Notes: generated by a model from the sequence alone, not told the origin. 49,630 nt of DNA from an uncultured Clostridia bacterium (GCA_944383245.1 CALWOU010000008.1:1-49630), one strand, 5' to 3'; shown: positions 18,818 through 27,869, counted from the first letter of the stretch. Numbers and translations are program-made.

Positions 18818-21433
18818 ATGAACAAATCAAAGAAAAAAGAAACTTCAGAGGTTAGTAATATAACCAATGGTCTAACCGAGCTAGAAGCACAAAAACGTTT
18901 GCAAGAATATGGCGAAAATAAACTAAAAGAAAAGAAAAAGAAATCTTTATTTGTGAAATTTTTAGAGCAATTTAAAGATGTTATGATAGTGATTTTGCTA
19001 ATTGCCGCTGTTATATCATTTGCTGTTGCAATAATTGAGGGAGAACCTAGCGAGTTTATTGAGCCTGTGTTAATTCTTTTTATAGTAATATTGAATGCGG
19101 TTATAGGATTAATTCAAGAGAATAAGGCAGAAAAAGCGCTTGAGGCATTGCAAAATATGTCCGCACCAAGTGCAAAAGTTATACGTGACGGAAAAGAAAT
19201 TATGATTCCGTCATCAAAAGTAGTGCCTGGCGATATAATTGTGCTTGAAGCGGGAGATTTTGTGCCTGCCGATGCAAAACTTATATCTAGTTTTAATTTA
19301 AAATGTGAAGAATCAGCGCTAACGGGTGAGTCTGTACCCGTTGAAAAGGATGCCGAAGCAATTGTAAAAGAAAATGCGCCTATTGCTGAACGCTATAATA
19401 TGGTGTTTACAGGTTGCGCAGTAACTTATGGTCGCGCAATTGCTCTTGTTACAGCAACAGGTATGAACACCGAACTTGGAAAAATCGCACTTTTATTATC
19501 AAACGAAAATGAAGGCAAAACTCCGCTTCAACATAAACTAGCTAAACTCGGAAAATATCTTGGAATTATTGCGTTAGTTGCTTGTGCAATTGTATTCTTG
19601 GTTGGCTTGATTGCCAAAATGAACCCTCTAAATATATTTATGACATCAGTTTCTTTAGCAGTTTCTGCAATTCCAGAAGGTTTGCCCGCTATTGTAACTA
19701 TTATTTTATCGCAAGGTGTGCAAAGAATGGTTAAAAAGAATGCAATTATTCGTAGGCTTCCTGCGGTAGAAACACTTGGAGGCGCTTCGATAATTTGTTC
19801 AGACAAAACAGGCACACTAACACAAAATAGAATGACAGTTGTGGAAACATATGTCGATAATGATAAAGTTTACAACATTCCGTCCGAAATTGACAAATGC
19901 ACGCAACTATTAGAATATGCAACGCTTTGCTCAGACGGAAATGTTGTGAAAATCGACGATAAAGACGTTCACATTGGTGACCCAACCGAAACTGCGATAG
20001 TGTTTGCATTTCAGCAGTTAGGTAAAACAAAAGAGGAGTTAAATAAAACTTATCCAAGGCTTAAAGAAATCCCTTTTGATTCAGATAGAAAAATGATGAC
20101 CACTATCAATAAAATAGGTAACAAAAATGTGGTTATTGTAAAAGGTGCTTTTGATAAAATTGCAAACATTTGCGTGTCTGGAAACATTAAAAAAGCGGAA
20201 AAAATAAATAAGTCTATGGCTGAAAATGCTTTGCGAGTTATTGCGGTGGCATACAAAGAAGTTAAAAAATTTTCAGAGCATCCAACTAGCGAAGAACTTG
20301 AAAACAATTTAACTTTTTTAGGTCTTATTGGAATGATTGACCCACCTAGAGAAGAGGCTAAAGAAGCTGTGCAAATATGCAAAACTGCAGGAATAAAACC
20401 TATTATGATAACGGGCGACCACGTTGTAACTGCAACCGCTATTGCAAAAGAACTTGGAATATTTAACGAGGGCGAACGCGCCATAACAGGGGTGGAACTT
20501 GATAAACTAAGCGATGAAGAATTAGATAAAATTGTTCAAAATATTTCAGTTTACGCACGAGTTACTCCTGAAAATAAAATACGAATAGTGAAAGCGTGGC
20601 AAAAACTCGGAAAAGTTGTTGCTATGACGGGGGATGGAGTAAATGATGCACCTGCTCTTAAAGCGGCGGATATAGGTTGTGCTATGGGTATCACAGGAAC
20701 AGACGTTGCAAAGGACGCGTCCGATATGACTCTTACCGACGATAATTTTGCCACAATTGTTGACGCAGTTAAAGAAGGTCGCGGAATATACTCAAATATA
20801 AAAAAGGTTGTTGGATTTTTGCTTGGAACTAACATCGGCGAAATTATTGTTGTGTTCTTAATGATGGTTATATGGCAAATTTCTCCTTTCTTATCTATTC
20901 AATTGCTTTGGGTAAATTTGGTAACAGATTCACTTCCTGCAATAGCGCTAGGTATGGAACCTGTGGAAAAAGATGTAATGTCACATCCTCCAAAGCCAAA
21001 AAATGAAGGGCTTTTTGCACACGGTTTTGGTGTTAGAATTGCAATTCAGGGAATTGTGTTCGGACTTCTCACTGTTGCTGGTTATTGGATGGGTAAAACT
21101 ATTGGCGGAACGCACGAGGCGGGTAGCACTTGCGCTTTTATTGTGCTTTCTTTATCTCAAATCGTTCATTCATATAATATGCGTAGCGATAAATCTTTAT
21201 TTAAAATAGGAATGTTTACTAATAAAAAATTAAACATTGTAAACCTAATCTCAGTTGCTTTAATTGCATTTGTAATATTTATTCCAGGTGTTGTTGAAGC
21301 ATTTGGAATGTGTTATTTGCCTTGGCAATGTTATTTAATTGCTGTTTGCTTGTCCTTACTACCACTAGTCCTAATGGAGATTAGTAAAGCAATAGGTCTG
21401 GTTAAACACGAGCACCATAAACACAAAAAATAA
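18818..21433 (+). CDS. P-type Ca2+-transporting ATPase (type II)
   Basis: An 871-residue P2-type cation ATPase resembling SERCA/PMCA-like bacterial calcium pumps. It shows the N-terminal cation-ATPase domain and TGES in ALTGESVPVEK (~168). The membrane helix IPEGLPAI carries a Ca2+-binding Glu (~288), the phosphorylated Asp lies in SDKTGTLT (~329), and the hinge is MTGDGVNDAPALK (~604). C-terminal helices include the WVNLVTDSLPAIALG segment. It should pump Ca2+ (or Mn2+) out of the cytoplasm at the cost of ATP. The start follows GGGGAAG. It is a single-gene unit with terminators on both sides. Confidence 0.93.
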   Translation: MNKSKKKETSEVSNITNGLTELEAQKRLQEYGENKLKEKKKKSLFVKFLEQFKDVMIVILLIAAVISFAVAIIEGEPSEFIEPVLILFIVILNAVIGLIQENKAEKALEALQNMSAPSAKVIRDGKEIMIPSSKVVPGDIIVLEAGDFVPADAKLISSFNLKCEESALTGESVPVEKDAEAIVKENAPIAERYNMVFTGCAVTYGRAIALVTATGMNTELGKIALLLSNENEGKTPLQHKLAKLGKYLGIIALVACAIVFLVGLIAKMNPLNIFMTSVSLAVSAIPEGLPAIVTIILSQGVQRMVKKNAIIRRLPAVETLGGASIICSDKTGTLTQNRMTVVETYVDNDKVYNIPSEIDKCTQLLEYATLCSDGNVVKIDDKDVHIGDPTETAIVFAFQQLGKTKEELNKTYPRLKEIPFDSDRKMMTTINKIGNKNVVIVKGAFDKIANICVSGNIKKAEKINKSMAENALRVIAVAYKEVKKFSEHPTSEELENNLTFLGLIGMIDPPREEAKEAVQICKTAGIKPIMITGDHVVTATAIAKELGIFNEGERAITGVELDKLSDEELDKIVQNISVYARVTPENKIRIVKAWQKLGKVVAMTGDGVNDAPALKAADIGCAMGITGTDVAKDASDMTLTDDNFATIVDAVKEGRGIYSNIKKVVGFLLGTNIGEIIVVFLMMVIWQISPFLSIQLLWVNLVTDSLPAIALGMEPVEKDVMSHPPKPKNEGLFAHGFGVRIAIQGIVFGLLTVAGYWMGKTIGGTHEAGSTCAFIVLSLSQIVHSYNMRSDKSLFKIGMFTNKKLNIVNLISVALIAFVIFIPGVVEAFGMCYLPWQCYLIAVCLSLLPLVLMEISKAIGLVKHEHHKHKK

Positions 21434-21446
21434 TTTCTTAAATTGT

Positions 21447-21476
21447 AAAAAAAACCACCAATCGGTGGCTTTTTGG
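21447..21476. terminator. Bidirectional terminator
   Basis: AAAACCACC and GGTGGCTTTTT around loop AATC, placed between the Ca2+ ATPase and the convergent monooxygenase-fold gene. Confidence 0.8.
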
Positions 21477-21484
21477 TAGTTTTT

Positions 21485-21778
21485 TTATTTGTTGAGAGGG
21501 GTGTATTGTTCAACGCGCATACTGAGGTGATATTTTTCGCGCAAAGTGGCTATTGTTTTCATCATTTCACTTTTGTGATGGCGGTCGAGCGCTTCTTGGT
21601 TTTCCCATTTGTCAATTAGTAAAATTGTTTCGCTATCTTTGTAAGGCAAAAAATAATTGTAACCTAAATTGCCTTCTTCTTTTCTCACTAAATCTACAAC
21701 TCCGCTATTTGTCATCTCTTCTGCAAATTTTTTTGCACTTCCATTTTTGCCTGTGTAATAAATATTGATTACTAACAT
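21485..21778 (-). CDS. Antibiotic biosynthesis monooxygenase-domain protein
   Basis: A 97-residue single ABM-domain protein of the YgiN/quinol monooxygenase type. It starts with a beta strand (MLVINIYYTG), then an amphipathic helix, the pattern EEGNLGYNYFLPYKD, the strand ILLIDKWENQEALDRHHKS and a final basic helix with a C-terminal strand. Such dimeric ferredoxin-like proteins oxidise quinols or aldehydes or act in stress defence; the substrate cannot be told. GGGGAA precedes the ATG. It may be cotranscribed with the upstream pyrophosphatase gene or run from its own promoter. Confidence 0.85.
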   Translation of the reverse strand: MLVINIYYTGKNGSAKKFAEEMTNSGVVDLVRKEEGNLGYNYFLPYKDSETILLIDKWENQEALDRHHKSEMMKTIATLREKYHLSMRVEQYTPLNK

Positions 21779-21867
21779 AATTTCCCCATTAAATTATAAA
21801 ATTTTCAGAATTTTTCTTAATTAAAATGCAAAGTTCTTTATTTTAATTTTTTTGCACATAAAAAGAT

Positions 21868-22398
21868 TTATTTTTTAATTGTTTTGTTAAATCGTTCTAT
21901 ACTTTCAACTATTATTTCGCGCGCACGTTTGCTATCCCCAAGCGATTCAACTTTCACTTTTTTGTATTCTAATTGTTTGTAAACTGAAAGGAAATGCTTT
22001 AGTTCGTCAAAAATATGTTGAGGAAGTTCTGAAATGTCCTTATAATTATTGTATTGCGGGTCACCAAATGGAATAGCAATAATCTTTTCGTCTTTTAAAT
22101 CAATGTCGGTCATTTCAATCACACCAATAGGATAACATCTAACTAAACATAACCTCTCAAGTGGTTGACTGCACAAAACAAAAACATCCAACGGGTCGCC
22201 ATCCTCACTAAGAGTGAGCGGAATAAAGCCGTAGTTCATAGGGTAGTGAGTGCTAGTGTATAACACTCTATCCATAATAAGTAGCCCAGTGGACTTATCT
22301 AACTCATATTTAGTTTTATCTCCTTGCTGAATTTCAATGCAAGCAATAAAATCATCCGATTTAATTCTTTCACTTTCAATATCTGTCCAAATATTCAT
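21868..22398 (-). CDS. ppa: Soluble inorganic pyrophosphatase (family I)
   Basis: A 176-residue family I pyrophosphatase, which hydrolyses PPi to two phosphates and drives biosynthesis. Seen are the substrate-binding YELDKSTGLLIMDRVLY strand, HYPMNYGFIP with its Tyr, and the metal motif EDGDPLDVFVL (~64-73). The Asp-rich MTDIDLKDEKIIAIP segment gives further Mg2+ ligands. Length is normal for the family. AAAGGAAAG precedes the ATG. Confidence 0.95.
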   Translation of the reverse strand: MNIWTDIESERIKSDDFIACIEIQQGDKTKYELDKSTGLLIMDRVLYTSTHYPMNYGFIPLTLSEDGDPLDVFVLCSQPLERLCLVRCYPIGVIEMTDIDLKDEKIIAIPFGDPQYNNYKDISELPQHIFDELKHFLSVYKQLEYKKVKVESLGDSKRAREIIVESIERFNKTIKK

Positions 22399-22519
22399 AA
22401 TCTTTCCTTTTACAATCCAATTTTATCATAAAATAAAATTTTTGTAACCTTTTTTGCGAATAAATTATAATATTTTATTTAATAATTTAAAAAAATTTAA
22501 GTTTTTAAAAATAAAACCC

Positions 22520-22548
22520 TTGCAAATTTTATAAATCTATGCTAAAAT
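22520..22548 (+). promoter_or_regulatory. tRNA-Leu promoter
   Basis: TTGCAA (22520-22525), 17-nt spacer, TAAAAT (22543-22548). The predicted transcript begins near 22555 and runs through two near-palindromes, TATCACTAGTAATA (22567-22580) and TATCACTAGTGGTA (22632-22645), the pseudo-tRNA segment and tRNA-Leu. Confidence 0.6.
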
Positions 22549-22674
22549 AACAAAGTTGTTTATTTCTATCACTAGTAATAGGTATGAAATAAATTTAATT
22601 TATTATAACAATTGTAAAATATAATGAGATATATCACTAGTGGTAAATAATATTTTAAGATATAAAATAATTTA

Positions 22675-22866
22675 AAATATGCCGGTGTGGCGAAATGGCA
22701 GACGCGCGTCACAATCGGCGCTTTTACTAAATTGCTCTCTAACTCGCAATTTTAGTTTATTGCTTGATTGTTCCTTGCCTACTGCGAACTTTGTTCTTGT
22801 AGGAACCATCAAGTCTTGTGCGTCTACTATCTAATAAGTTAAATCTTATTGTAAATTCATCATTCT
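22675..22866 (+). mobile_element. Partial tRNA-Leu 5' copy with 161-nt structured insertion
   Basis: The first 25 nt of tRNA-Leu plus 6 nt upstream (22675-22705) are exactly repeated at 22867-22897. The intervening DNA can fold: GACGCGCGTC, CTAAATTGC/GCAATTTTAG, and TTGAT-GTTCC with GGAAC-ATCAA. It contains AGTCTTGTGCGTCT (22812-22825), a 14-nt reverse complement of the D/anticodon-arm region of the adjacent tRNA-Leu. No protein is encoded. It looks like an insertion that interrupted the tRNA and left a 5' stub. Confidence 0.65.
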
Positions 22867-22872
22867 AAATAT

Positions 22873-22958
22873 GCCGGTGTGGCGAAATGGCAGACGCACA
22901 AGACTCAAAATCTTGCGATGGTAACATCATGTCGGTTCGACCCCGACCACCGGCACCA
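22873..22958 (+). tRNA. tRNA-Leu (CAA)
   Basis: An 86-nt class II tRNA with long variable arm and encoded CCA: acceptor GCCGGTG/CACCGGC, anticodon stem CAAGA/TCTTG around CTCAAAA (CAA), variable arm GATGGTAACATC, and T-arm GTCGG-TTCGACC-CCGAC. It is the intact copy between a 5' stub and a 3' stub. Confidence 0.97.
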
Positions 22959-22961
22959 CAT

Positions 22962-22992
22962 AAAAAATTCACCTAAATGGTGAATTTTTTAC
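22962..22992 (+). terminator. tRNA-Leu terminator
   Basis: AAAAAATTCACC and GGTGAATTTTTT around a short loop, directly after CCA. Confidence 0.85.
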
Positions 22993-23115
22993 ATATGATT
23001 CATGTCGGGGTCGAACAAGTTCGACCGCGTCCAACTCGTGTAAACACTCGTACTCGTAACGCTAAAACTTACCCATTGGGGTAAGTTTCTTAACGCTACT
23101 CCCCACCGGCACCAC
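22993..23115. mobile_element. Structured element B ending in a tRNA-Leu 3' copy
   Basis: Next to the tRNA-Leu terminator lies GGTCGAAC-TT-GTTCGACC (minus strand), a palindrome built from the tRNA-Leu T-loop and its complement. Then comes the 74-nt core (23031-23104), also found at 8692-8765, and finally CACCGGCACCA, the tRNA-Leu 3' end. In both places the core is antisense to the neighbouring tRNA. The core hairpin here is AACTTACCC/GGGTAAGTT, a compensatory A-T to T-A swap relative to element A. The following ~110 nt hold TTGACAACAC twice but no convincing gene. Confidence 0.65.
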
Positions 23116-23224
23116 TAAAAACCACATATTTATAGACAAATTAAACACCTTACAAAAAATAAAAGAAGATATACTTTTTAAAATTTTATCTAATTGACAA
23201 CACTTTTGACAACACGCAAATAAC

Positions 23225-23252
23225 AAAAACTAGCATTGCACTAGTTTTTTTT
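23225..23252 (+). terminator. Intrinsic terminator before polA
   Basis: AAAACTAG and CTAGTTTTTTT around a short loop. Confidence 0.75.
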
Positions 23253-23295
23253 CTTTATGAAATTTTATTGTTAAATTGTTTATTTTGAAAACGTT

Positions 23296-23323
23296 TTGTA
23301 ATTTTCATTATTTTTGGTATACT
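23296..23323 (+). promoter_or_regulatory. polA promoter abutting the ATG
   Basis: TTGTAA (23296-23301), 16-nt spacer, TATACT (23318-23323), then six bases and the ATG at 23330. Confidence 0.6.
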
Positions 23324-23329
23324 AGTTTT

Positions 23330-25849
23330 ATGGAAAAATTTGTTATTATTGACGGAAACAGTTTAATCAATCGTGCGTTTTATGGATTGCCACCGCTTAA
23401 AAGTTTGTCTGGAAAGCAGTGTGGGGCGGTGTTTGGCTTTGTAAATATGATGATGAGTGTTATAACGGGGGACAGACCAAAATATTTAGTTTGTGTTTTT
23501 GATGCTGGGAAACACACGTTTAGGCATAATATGTATGCAGATTATAAAGGCACGCGCGAAGGTATGCCAGAAGATTTGCACGAGCAATTGTTAGTGTTAA
23601 AAGACCTATTAAAAGCAATGGGGATTGAGACAATAGAAATTCCAGAAATTGAGGCGGATGATATTGTTGGCAGTTTAACGCGTAAATTCAACGAAGAATT
23701 CATCTTAATTTCTGGAGATAAGGACCTTTTGCAACTTGTTGATGACCACGTAACAGTTTGGCTCACTCAAAAAGGAATATCTAGCGTTTTAAAGGTTGAT
23801 AGAAAAGTTTTAAAAGAAGAATTTAATCTTGAACCTTATCAAGTTATTGAATTAAAAGCAATTATGGGGGACGCTTCAGATAACATTCCAGGTGTGAGTG
23901 GAATAGGAAAGGTTGGCGCGCATAAATTGATAGATGAGTATGGTAACCTAGATAATATATATAAAAATCTTCCAAATATAAAAGAAAACACGCGCATTAA
24001 ACTTGAGAACAATAAAGAAATGGCATATTTATCTAAACAACTTGCCACCATTAAACTAGATGTTCCGCTAGACGTAAAACTTTCAGATTGTGAATACACT
24101 CTTCCATTCAATCAAGAAACGGTAGAGATAATGACCGAACTAGGTTTTAAATCCATTTTAAATAGAAAAGAATATTTCACTCGCGCAGTAAAAGTTGAAC
24201 CTGAAACAAATATAAACGCAGAAATCATTGAAATTGATTCAGATGAAGATTTTGATTTAATGTTAAGTGAAATTTCAGATTCTTTTGCTGTGAATAATGA
24301 GAATATGACTTTAAATTTTGCAACTAGAGATAAAGAGTATGTGATGTATCCAAGCGGAGAAGTTTTTAGTAAAAATATTGAAAAATTAAAAAACTTATTT
24401 TCAAGTGATAAGCAAAAAATATGTTTTGATGCAAAAAACTTAATGCACTATTTGTCAGATTACGGAATTAATTTAAACAATTATTTAGATATTTCAATTG
24501 CAATATACATCGCTAACGAAATGGATGCAGAAATAAAACTTGAAGATGCGTTAAAATTAAACAATATCATAACAAACGCAAAAGCATTGGCGCTATTTAA
24601 ATTAAGAGAAATATATATCAACAAACTCATAAACAATTTCCAATTAAAACTATATAGCGATATTGAACTTCCGCTTGTAAAAGTTTTGTACGATATGGAA
24701 AAAACGGGTATAAAAATAAATGTGGACGCCATTAAAAATTTAAGTGCAAATTATCACGAAGAATTGAGCGAAGTTGAAAAGAATATTTACAATCTTGCGG
24801 GCGAGGAGTTTAACATTAATAGCCCAAAACAACTTCAATCTATCTTGTTTGATAAGTTGAAAATTGAGTACAATAAAAAGAAAAGCACGTCAATTGAGGT
24901 GTTAAACGAGATAATGGACAAGCACGAAATTGTGCCTCAAATTATGCGCTATAGAAAAATTGCAAAACTAATTAGCACTTATTTAGACGGAATGTTAAAT
25001 TATGTTGGTGATGACGGAAAAATTCACACCAGATATATGCAACGAACAACTTCAACAGGAAGATTGTCAAGCAGAGAACCAAATCTTCAAAACCTTCCAA
25101 TTCGCGACGATGAGGGAAGAGCACTAAGAAAAATGTTTATGAGCGAAAGCGAGGATGGTTGTATTGTGAGTGCGGATTATAACCAAATTGAACTTAGGCT
25201 AATTGCCAACTTTAGTGGCGACGAAAATATGATTTCAGACTATTTGTCAGGAAAAGATATTCACTCAGCCACTGCAAGCAAAATTTTTAACGTGCCACTA
25301 GAAAACGTCACACCAAATATGCGAAGAGTGGCAAAGAGCGTTAACTTTGGAATTATTTATGGAATTAGCGCGTATGGTCTTAGTCAAAACATAAATTCAA
25401 CTCCAAAAGAAGCGGGCGATTTCATTAAAAAATATATGGAAATTTATCCAAAAGTTAAAGAGTATGGCGAGGAGTGCATTAAAAAGGCACGAGAACTTGG
25501 CTATGCATCCACAATTATGGGTCGCGTTCGCCACATTCCAGACATCAATTCACGAAATCACGTGGTGCGCGGTTTTGCTGAACGAATTGCAAAAAATATG
25601 CCACTTCAAGGTAGCGCAAGCGACATTATAAAAATTGCAATGATAAAAGTTTTCAATAGATTTAATAAAGAAAAGCTAAAAAGCAAATTAATTTTGCAAA
25701 TTCACGACGAATTAGTTGTTGATTGCACAAAAGATGAAAGAGAAATTGTTGAAAAAATTTTAAAAGAGGAAATGGAGTCGGTTATTGATTTAAAAGTGCC
25801 ACTAATTGTGAGTGTTAGCAGTGGAAAAACCTTATACGACGCAAAATAA
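23330..25849 (+). CDS. polA: DNA polymerase I
   Basis: An 839-residue PolA. The N-terminal 5'-3' exonuclease has metal-site motifs (IDGNSLINRAFYG, EADDIVG, SGDKDLLQL, MGDASDNIPGVSGIG). The middle domain lacks the DxE and HN-FD proofreading motifs, so 3'-5' exonuclease is probably inactive, as in other Gram-positive PolA. The polymerase domain has motif A SADYNQIELR (~612), motif B RRVAKSVNFGIIYG (~662) and motif C QIHDELVVD (~789). I start at 23330: the longer frame runs over the promoter, no Shine-Dalgarno is present, and TATACT is 6 nt before ATG, so the mRNA is probably leaderless. It fills Okazaki gaps and repairs DNA. Confidence 0.95.
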   Translation: MEKFVIIDGNSLINRAFYGLPPLKSLSGKQCGAVFGFVNMMMSVITGDRPKYLVCVFDAGKHTFRHNMYADYKGTREGMPEDLHEQLLVLKDLLKAMGIETIEIPEIEADDIVGSLTRKFNEEFILISGDKDLLQLVDDHVTVWLTQKGISSVLKVDRKVLKEEFNLEPYQVIELKAIMGDASDNIPGVSGIGKVGAHKLIDEYGNLDNIYKNLPNIKENTRIKLENNKEMAYLSKQLATIKLDVPLDVKLSDCEYTLPFNQETVEIMTELGFKSILNRKEYFTRAVKVEPETNINAEIIEIDSDEDFDLMLSEISDSFAVNNENMTLNFATRDKEYVMYPSGEVFSKNIEKLKNLFSSDKQKICFDAKNLMHYLSDYGINLNNYLDISIAIYIANEMDAEIKLEDALKLNNIITNAKALALFKLREIYINKLINNFQLKLYSDIELPLVKVLYDMEKTGIKINVDAIKNLSANYHEELSEVEKNIYNLAGEEFNINSPKQLQSILFDKLKIEYNKKKSTSIEVLNEIMDKHEIVPQIMRYRKIAKLISTYLDGMLNYVGDDGKIHTRYMQRTTSTGRLSSREPNLQNLPIRDDEGRALRKMFMSESEDGCIVSADYNQIELRLIANFSGDENMISDYLSGKDIHSATASKIFNVPLENVTPNMRRVAKSVNFGIIYGISAYGLSQNINSTPKEAGDFIKKYMEIYPKVKEYGEECIKKARELGYASTIMGRVRHIPDINSRNHVVRGFAERIAKNMPLQGSASDIIKIAMIKVFNRFNKEKLKSKLILQIHDELVVDCTKDEREIVEKILKEEMESVIDLKVPLIVSVSSGKTLYDAK

Positions 25850-25891
25850 CACTAAAAATATTGTAATTTAAAGCATTTTTGATTGAATTGT

Positions 25892-25920
25892 TTGACAGAA
25901 TAATTATATAATTATAAAAT
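25892..25920 (+). promoter_or_regulatory. Promoter of the MFS gene
   Basis: TTGACA (25892-25897), 17-nt spacer, TAAAAT (25915-25920). The start codon at 25929 is 8 nt from the -10, leaving at most one or two leader bases. Confidence 0.75.
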
Positions 25921-25928
25921 TAATAAAA

Positions 25929-27392
25929 ATGACGAACGAAGAAAGAAAAGATTTTTATATGAATAGAAATATAAAAGTTTTGCCCCTGTACTATGCGTTT
26001 ACGTGGGACATATTGTTTGTTATCACAATTTCCACATTGTTTTACACAAATCAAAAAGGTTTAACTCTATCTCAAGTGGTTATGCTAGATTCATTTGTGA
26101 TGATTTTTGCAAGTTTGATGTGCATACCTCTATCTAAATTATTTGAAAGAGTGTCCGCATTGACTTGTTCGCGAATTTCAAATATAGGATATATGGCTTT
26201 TTTGCTTATTTGCATTTTTGGAAATAGTTATGCTTGGTTTATTCTTGCACAGTTTTGTTTAGCATTTGGCTATGCTACTAAAAGTATTAAAGATAATAGC
26301 ATTTTGTTAGATAGTTTGCGCCTTGTTAATCGTGATAAAGATTATCAACGTATTTATGGCAGTGGAACTAGCATTTACTATATTGCTGAGGCAATAGGTT
26401 CAATTGTTATAACCTATATTTATAATTGGCAACCATATGCTTGTTATTATATTTCGCTCGGTGCGGTTGTGTTTATATTTTTATACTCATTTATAATTAA
26501 AAATCCAACAAAATTTGAACCTTCAAATATACAACTTGATGCAAAAGTTGACAGCAAAGATTTAAACAATGAGATTAATCAAGAAATTCAAACAAAGGAA
26601 AATGAAAACAACAAAAATGTAAATATAGAAAAAATTGAAGAAAATTCAAAAAATTTATTAAAAATAGAGAAAAAAGTTGAAAAAACTGATAAAAAACGCA
26701 AAAAATCTAAAAAAAAGATACAAAAACCAGATGGTTATCTAAAAATTTTATTCACTCCTATGTTTTTAACTATGATGATTTATCTATTCTTTTATCGTGG
26801 AACTGTAGCCATTGATGCATCCGCTTTTAAAACATATTTAAACATCCTAACAGATAATGGAATTGTTCCGGTTATTATAATAGGTTATTTGTTTGCAGGA
26901 GTAAGATTGTGCACGTTTATTTCAACAAAATATCAATTCAAGTTTAACCTCAAATTTGGTGTTAGAAGTTTGATATTGTTTAACGTTTTATTGATTGCAA
27001 CGTTTATAATAAATGGTGTTGCTTATATGATTGCGCCAACCTCAATTGTCACACTTGTTATAATTTCAATTTCAACTTTTATTCAGTGTAGCATTCGTAT
27101 GCCAAACCATATTTTCTGCAATAATTATATGCAAGTTTGTTTGAAGCGAAAAAATATCGAACGCGCATATGCTATTCGAACAACTGTAGAATTCTTAGCA
27201 TTTTCTTTGATGAGTTTTGTGTTCGCTCAACTTTTATCTGTAACTAACAACGACTACGGCAAATCAAATTTAATCTACATTTCAATATTCATTATTCCAA
27301 TTATTATTTCTTTAATTTTCTTCCTAAAATCATTAATTAAAAAACACACTGAAAAATTTACAATCATAAAAGAAGAGTACGTAAATGATTAA
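25929..27392 (+). CDS. Major facilitator superfamily transporter
   Basis: A 487-residue protein with about twelve hydrophobic segments in two halves. The halves are joined by a very long Lys/Glu/Asn-rich cytoplasmic loop (~195-270), as in MFS carriers. The typical loop-2 motif is weak (SKLFERVSALTCSRISN). No substrate can be assigned. There is no Shine-Dalgarno sequence; the promoter ends 8 nt before ATG, so it is probably leaderless. An internal ATG at residue 11 is an alternative start. Confidence 0.85.
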   Translation: MTNEERKDFYMNRNIKVLPLYYAFTWDILFVITISTLFYTNQKGLTLSQVVMLDSFVMIFASLMCIPLSKLFERVSALTCSRISNIGYMAFLLICIFGNSYAWFILAQFCLAFGYATKSIKDNSILLDSLRLVNRDKDYQRIYGSGTSIYYIAEAIGSIVITYIYNWQPYACYYISLGAVVFIFLYSFIIKNPTKFEPSNIQLDAKVDSKDLNNEINQEIQTKENENNKNVNIEKIEENSKNLLKIEKKVEKTDKKRKKSKKKIQKPDGYLKILFTPMFLTMMIYLFFYRGTVAIDASAFKTYLNILTDNGIVPVIIIGYLFAGVRLCTFISTKYQFKFNLKFGVRSLILFNVLLIATFIINGVAYMIAPTSIVTLVIISISTFIQCSIRMPNHIFCNNYMQVCLKRKNIERAYAIRTTVEFLAFSLMSFVFAQLLSVTNNDYGKSNLIYISIFIIPIIISLIFFLKSLIKKHTEKFTIIKEEYVND

Positions 27393-27425
27393 AAAATGAA
27401 TGTATCAGATACTTTCATTTTTTAT
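27391..27425 (+). terminator. Terminator of the MFS gene
   Basis: AATGAA-GTATC pairs with GATAC-TTTCATT, followed by TTTTTT. The region from there to 27590 holds no gene that I can see. Confidence 0.75.
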
Positions 27426-27590
27426 TTTTAATGAAATATTAAAATATTCTACACAGAGTAAATAATGTAAAATAACATTTTTAAAGAACTTTATCTAAAT
27501 GAGGGCGGATGTAGGAAATATATTAATTTTTTATATGTTCTCAACATAACGAAAGTTTTGTTAGTATTTACAAAAATTCTATTTATTAAA

Positions 27591-27806
27591 TTAATTTTCT
27601 CTGCCAATTAAATAATCCGCGCTTACACCAAAATATTCACAAATCTTATCAAGATAATAAATCGTAGGTTGACGTTTCTTTTTTAACCAATGATTTACTG
27701 TTGAATCGGGAATTTTAGCAATCTCACAAAACTCCTTTACAGATTTGTGTTTTTCAAATATTAAATCTCTTAATCTTTCAGCAAACGCATCTAATGCTTT
27801 ATTCAT
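27591..27806 (-). CDS. XRE-family (Cro/CI) regulator
   Basis: A 71-residue protein made of a single helix-turn-helix domain: FAERLRDLIFEKHKSVKEFCEIAKIPDSTVNHWLKKKR, with recognition helix around DSTVNHWLKK, then the YYLDKICEYFGVSADYLIG tail typical of phage-type repressors. It should dimerise and bind a palindrome. The only good candidate is TCTCCTATAGGAGA at 27848-27861, in the divergent intergenic region. No Shine-Dalgarno; TAAAAT lies exactly 6 nt before the ATG (27813-27818). Confidence 0.9.
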   Translation of the reverse strand: MNKALDAFAERLRDLIFEKHKSVKEFCEIAKIPDSTVNHWLKKKRQPTIYYLDKICEYFGVSADYLIGREN

Positions 27807-27840
27807 ATAATGATTTTAGACAAAAATTCATTAAAAATAC

Positions 27841-27869
27841 TTGACTTTCTCCTATAGGAGATATATAAT
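27841..27869 (+). promoter_or_regulatory. Operator-containing promoter facing the small RNA
   Basis: TTGACT (27841-27846), 17-nt spacer, TATAAT (27864-27869). The spacer is filled by the perfect 14-bp palindrome TCTCCTATAGGAGA (27848-27861). A repressor bound there would block RNA polymerase directly; the divergent XRE protein is the obvious candidate. Confidence 0.8.

Noticed and set aside
23105..23182. Second integrase C-terminal relic after tRNA-Leu
   Set aside because: A 28-codon open stretch starts TTK and contains an ID-x-L pattern like the other relic, but the catalytic Tyr is missing and the match begins inside the tRNA copy; too weak.
23330..25849. Loss of PolA proofreading motifs as a novelty
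   Set aside because: An inactive 3'-5' exonuclease domain is usual in Gram-positive PolA.
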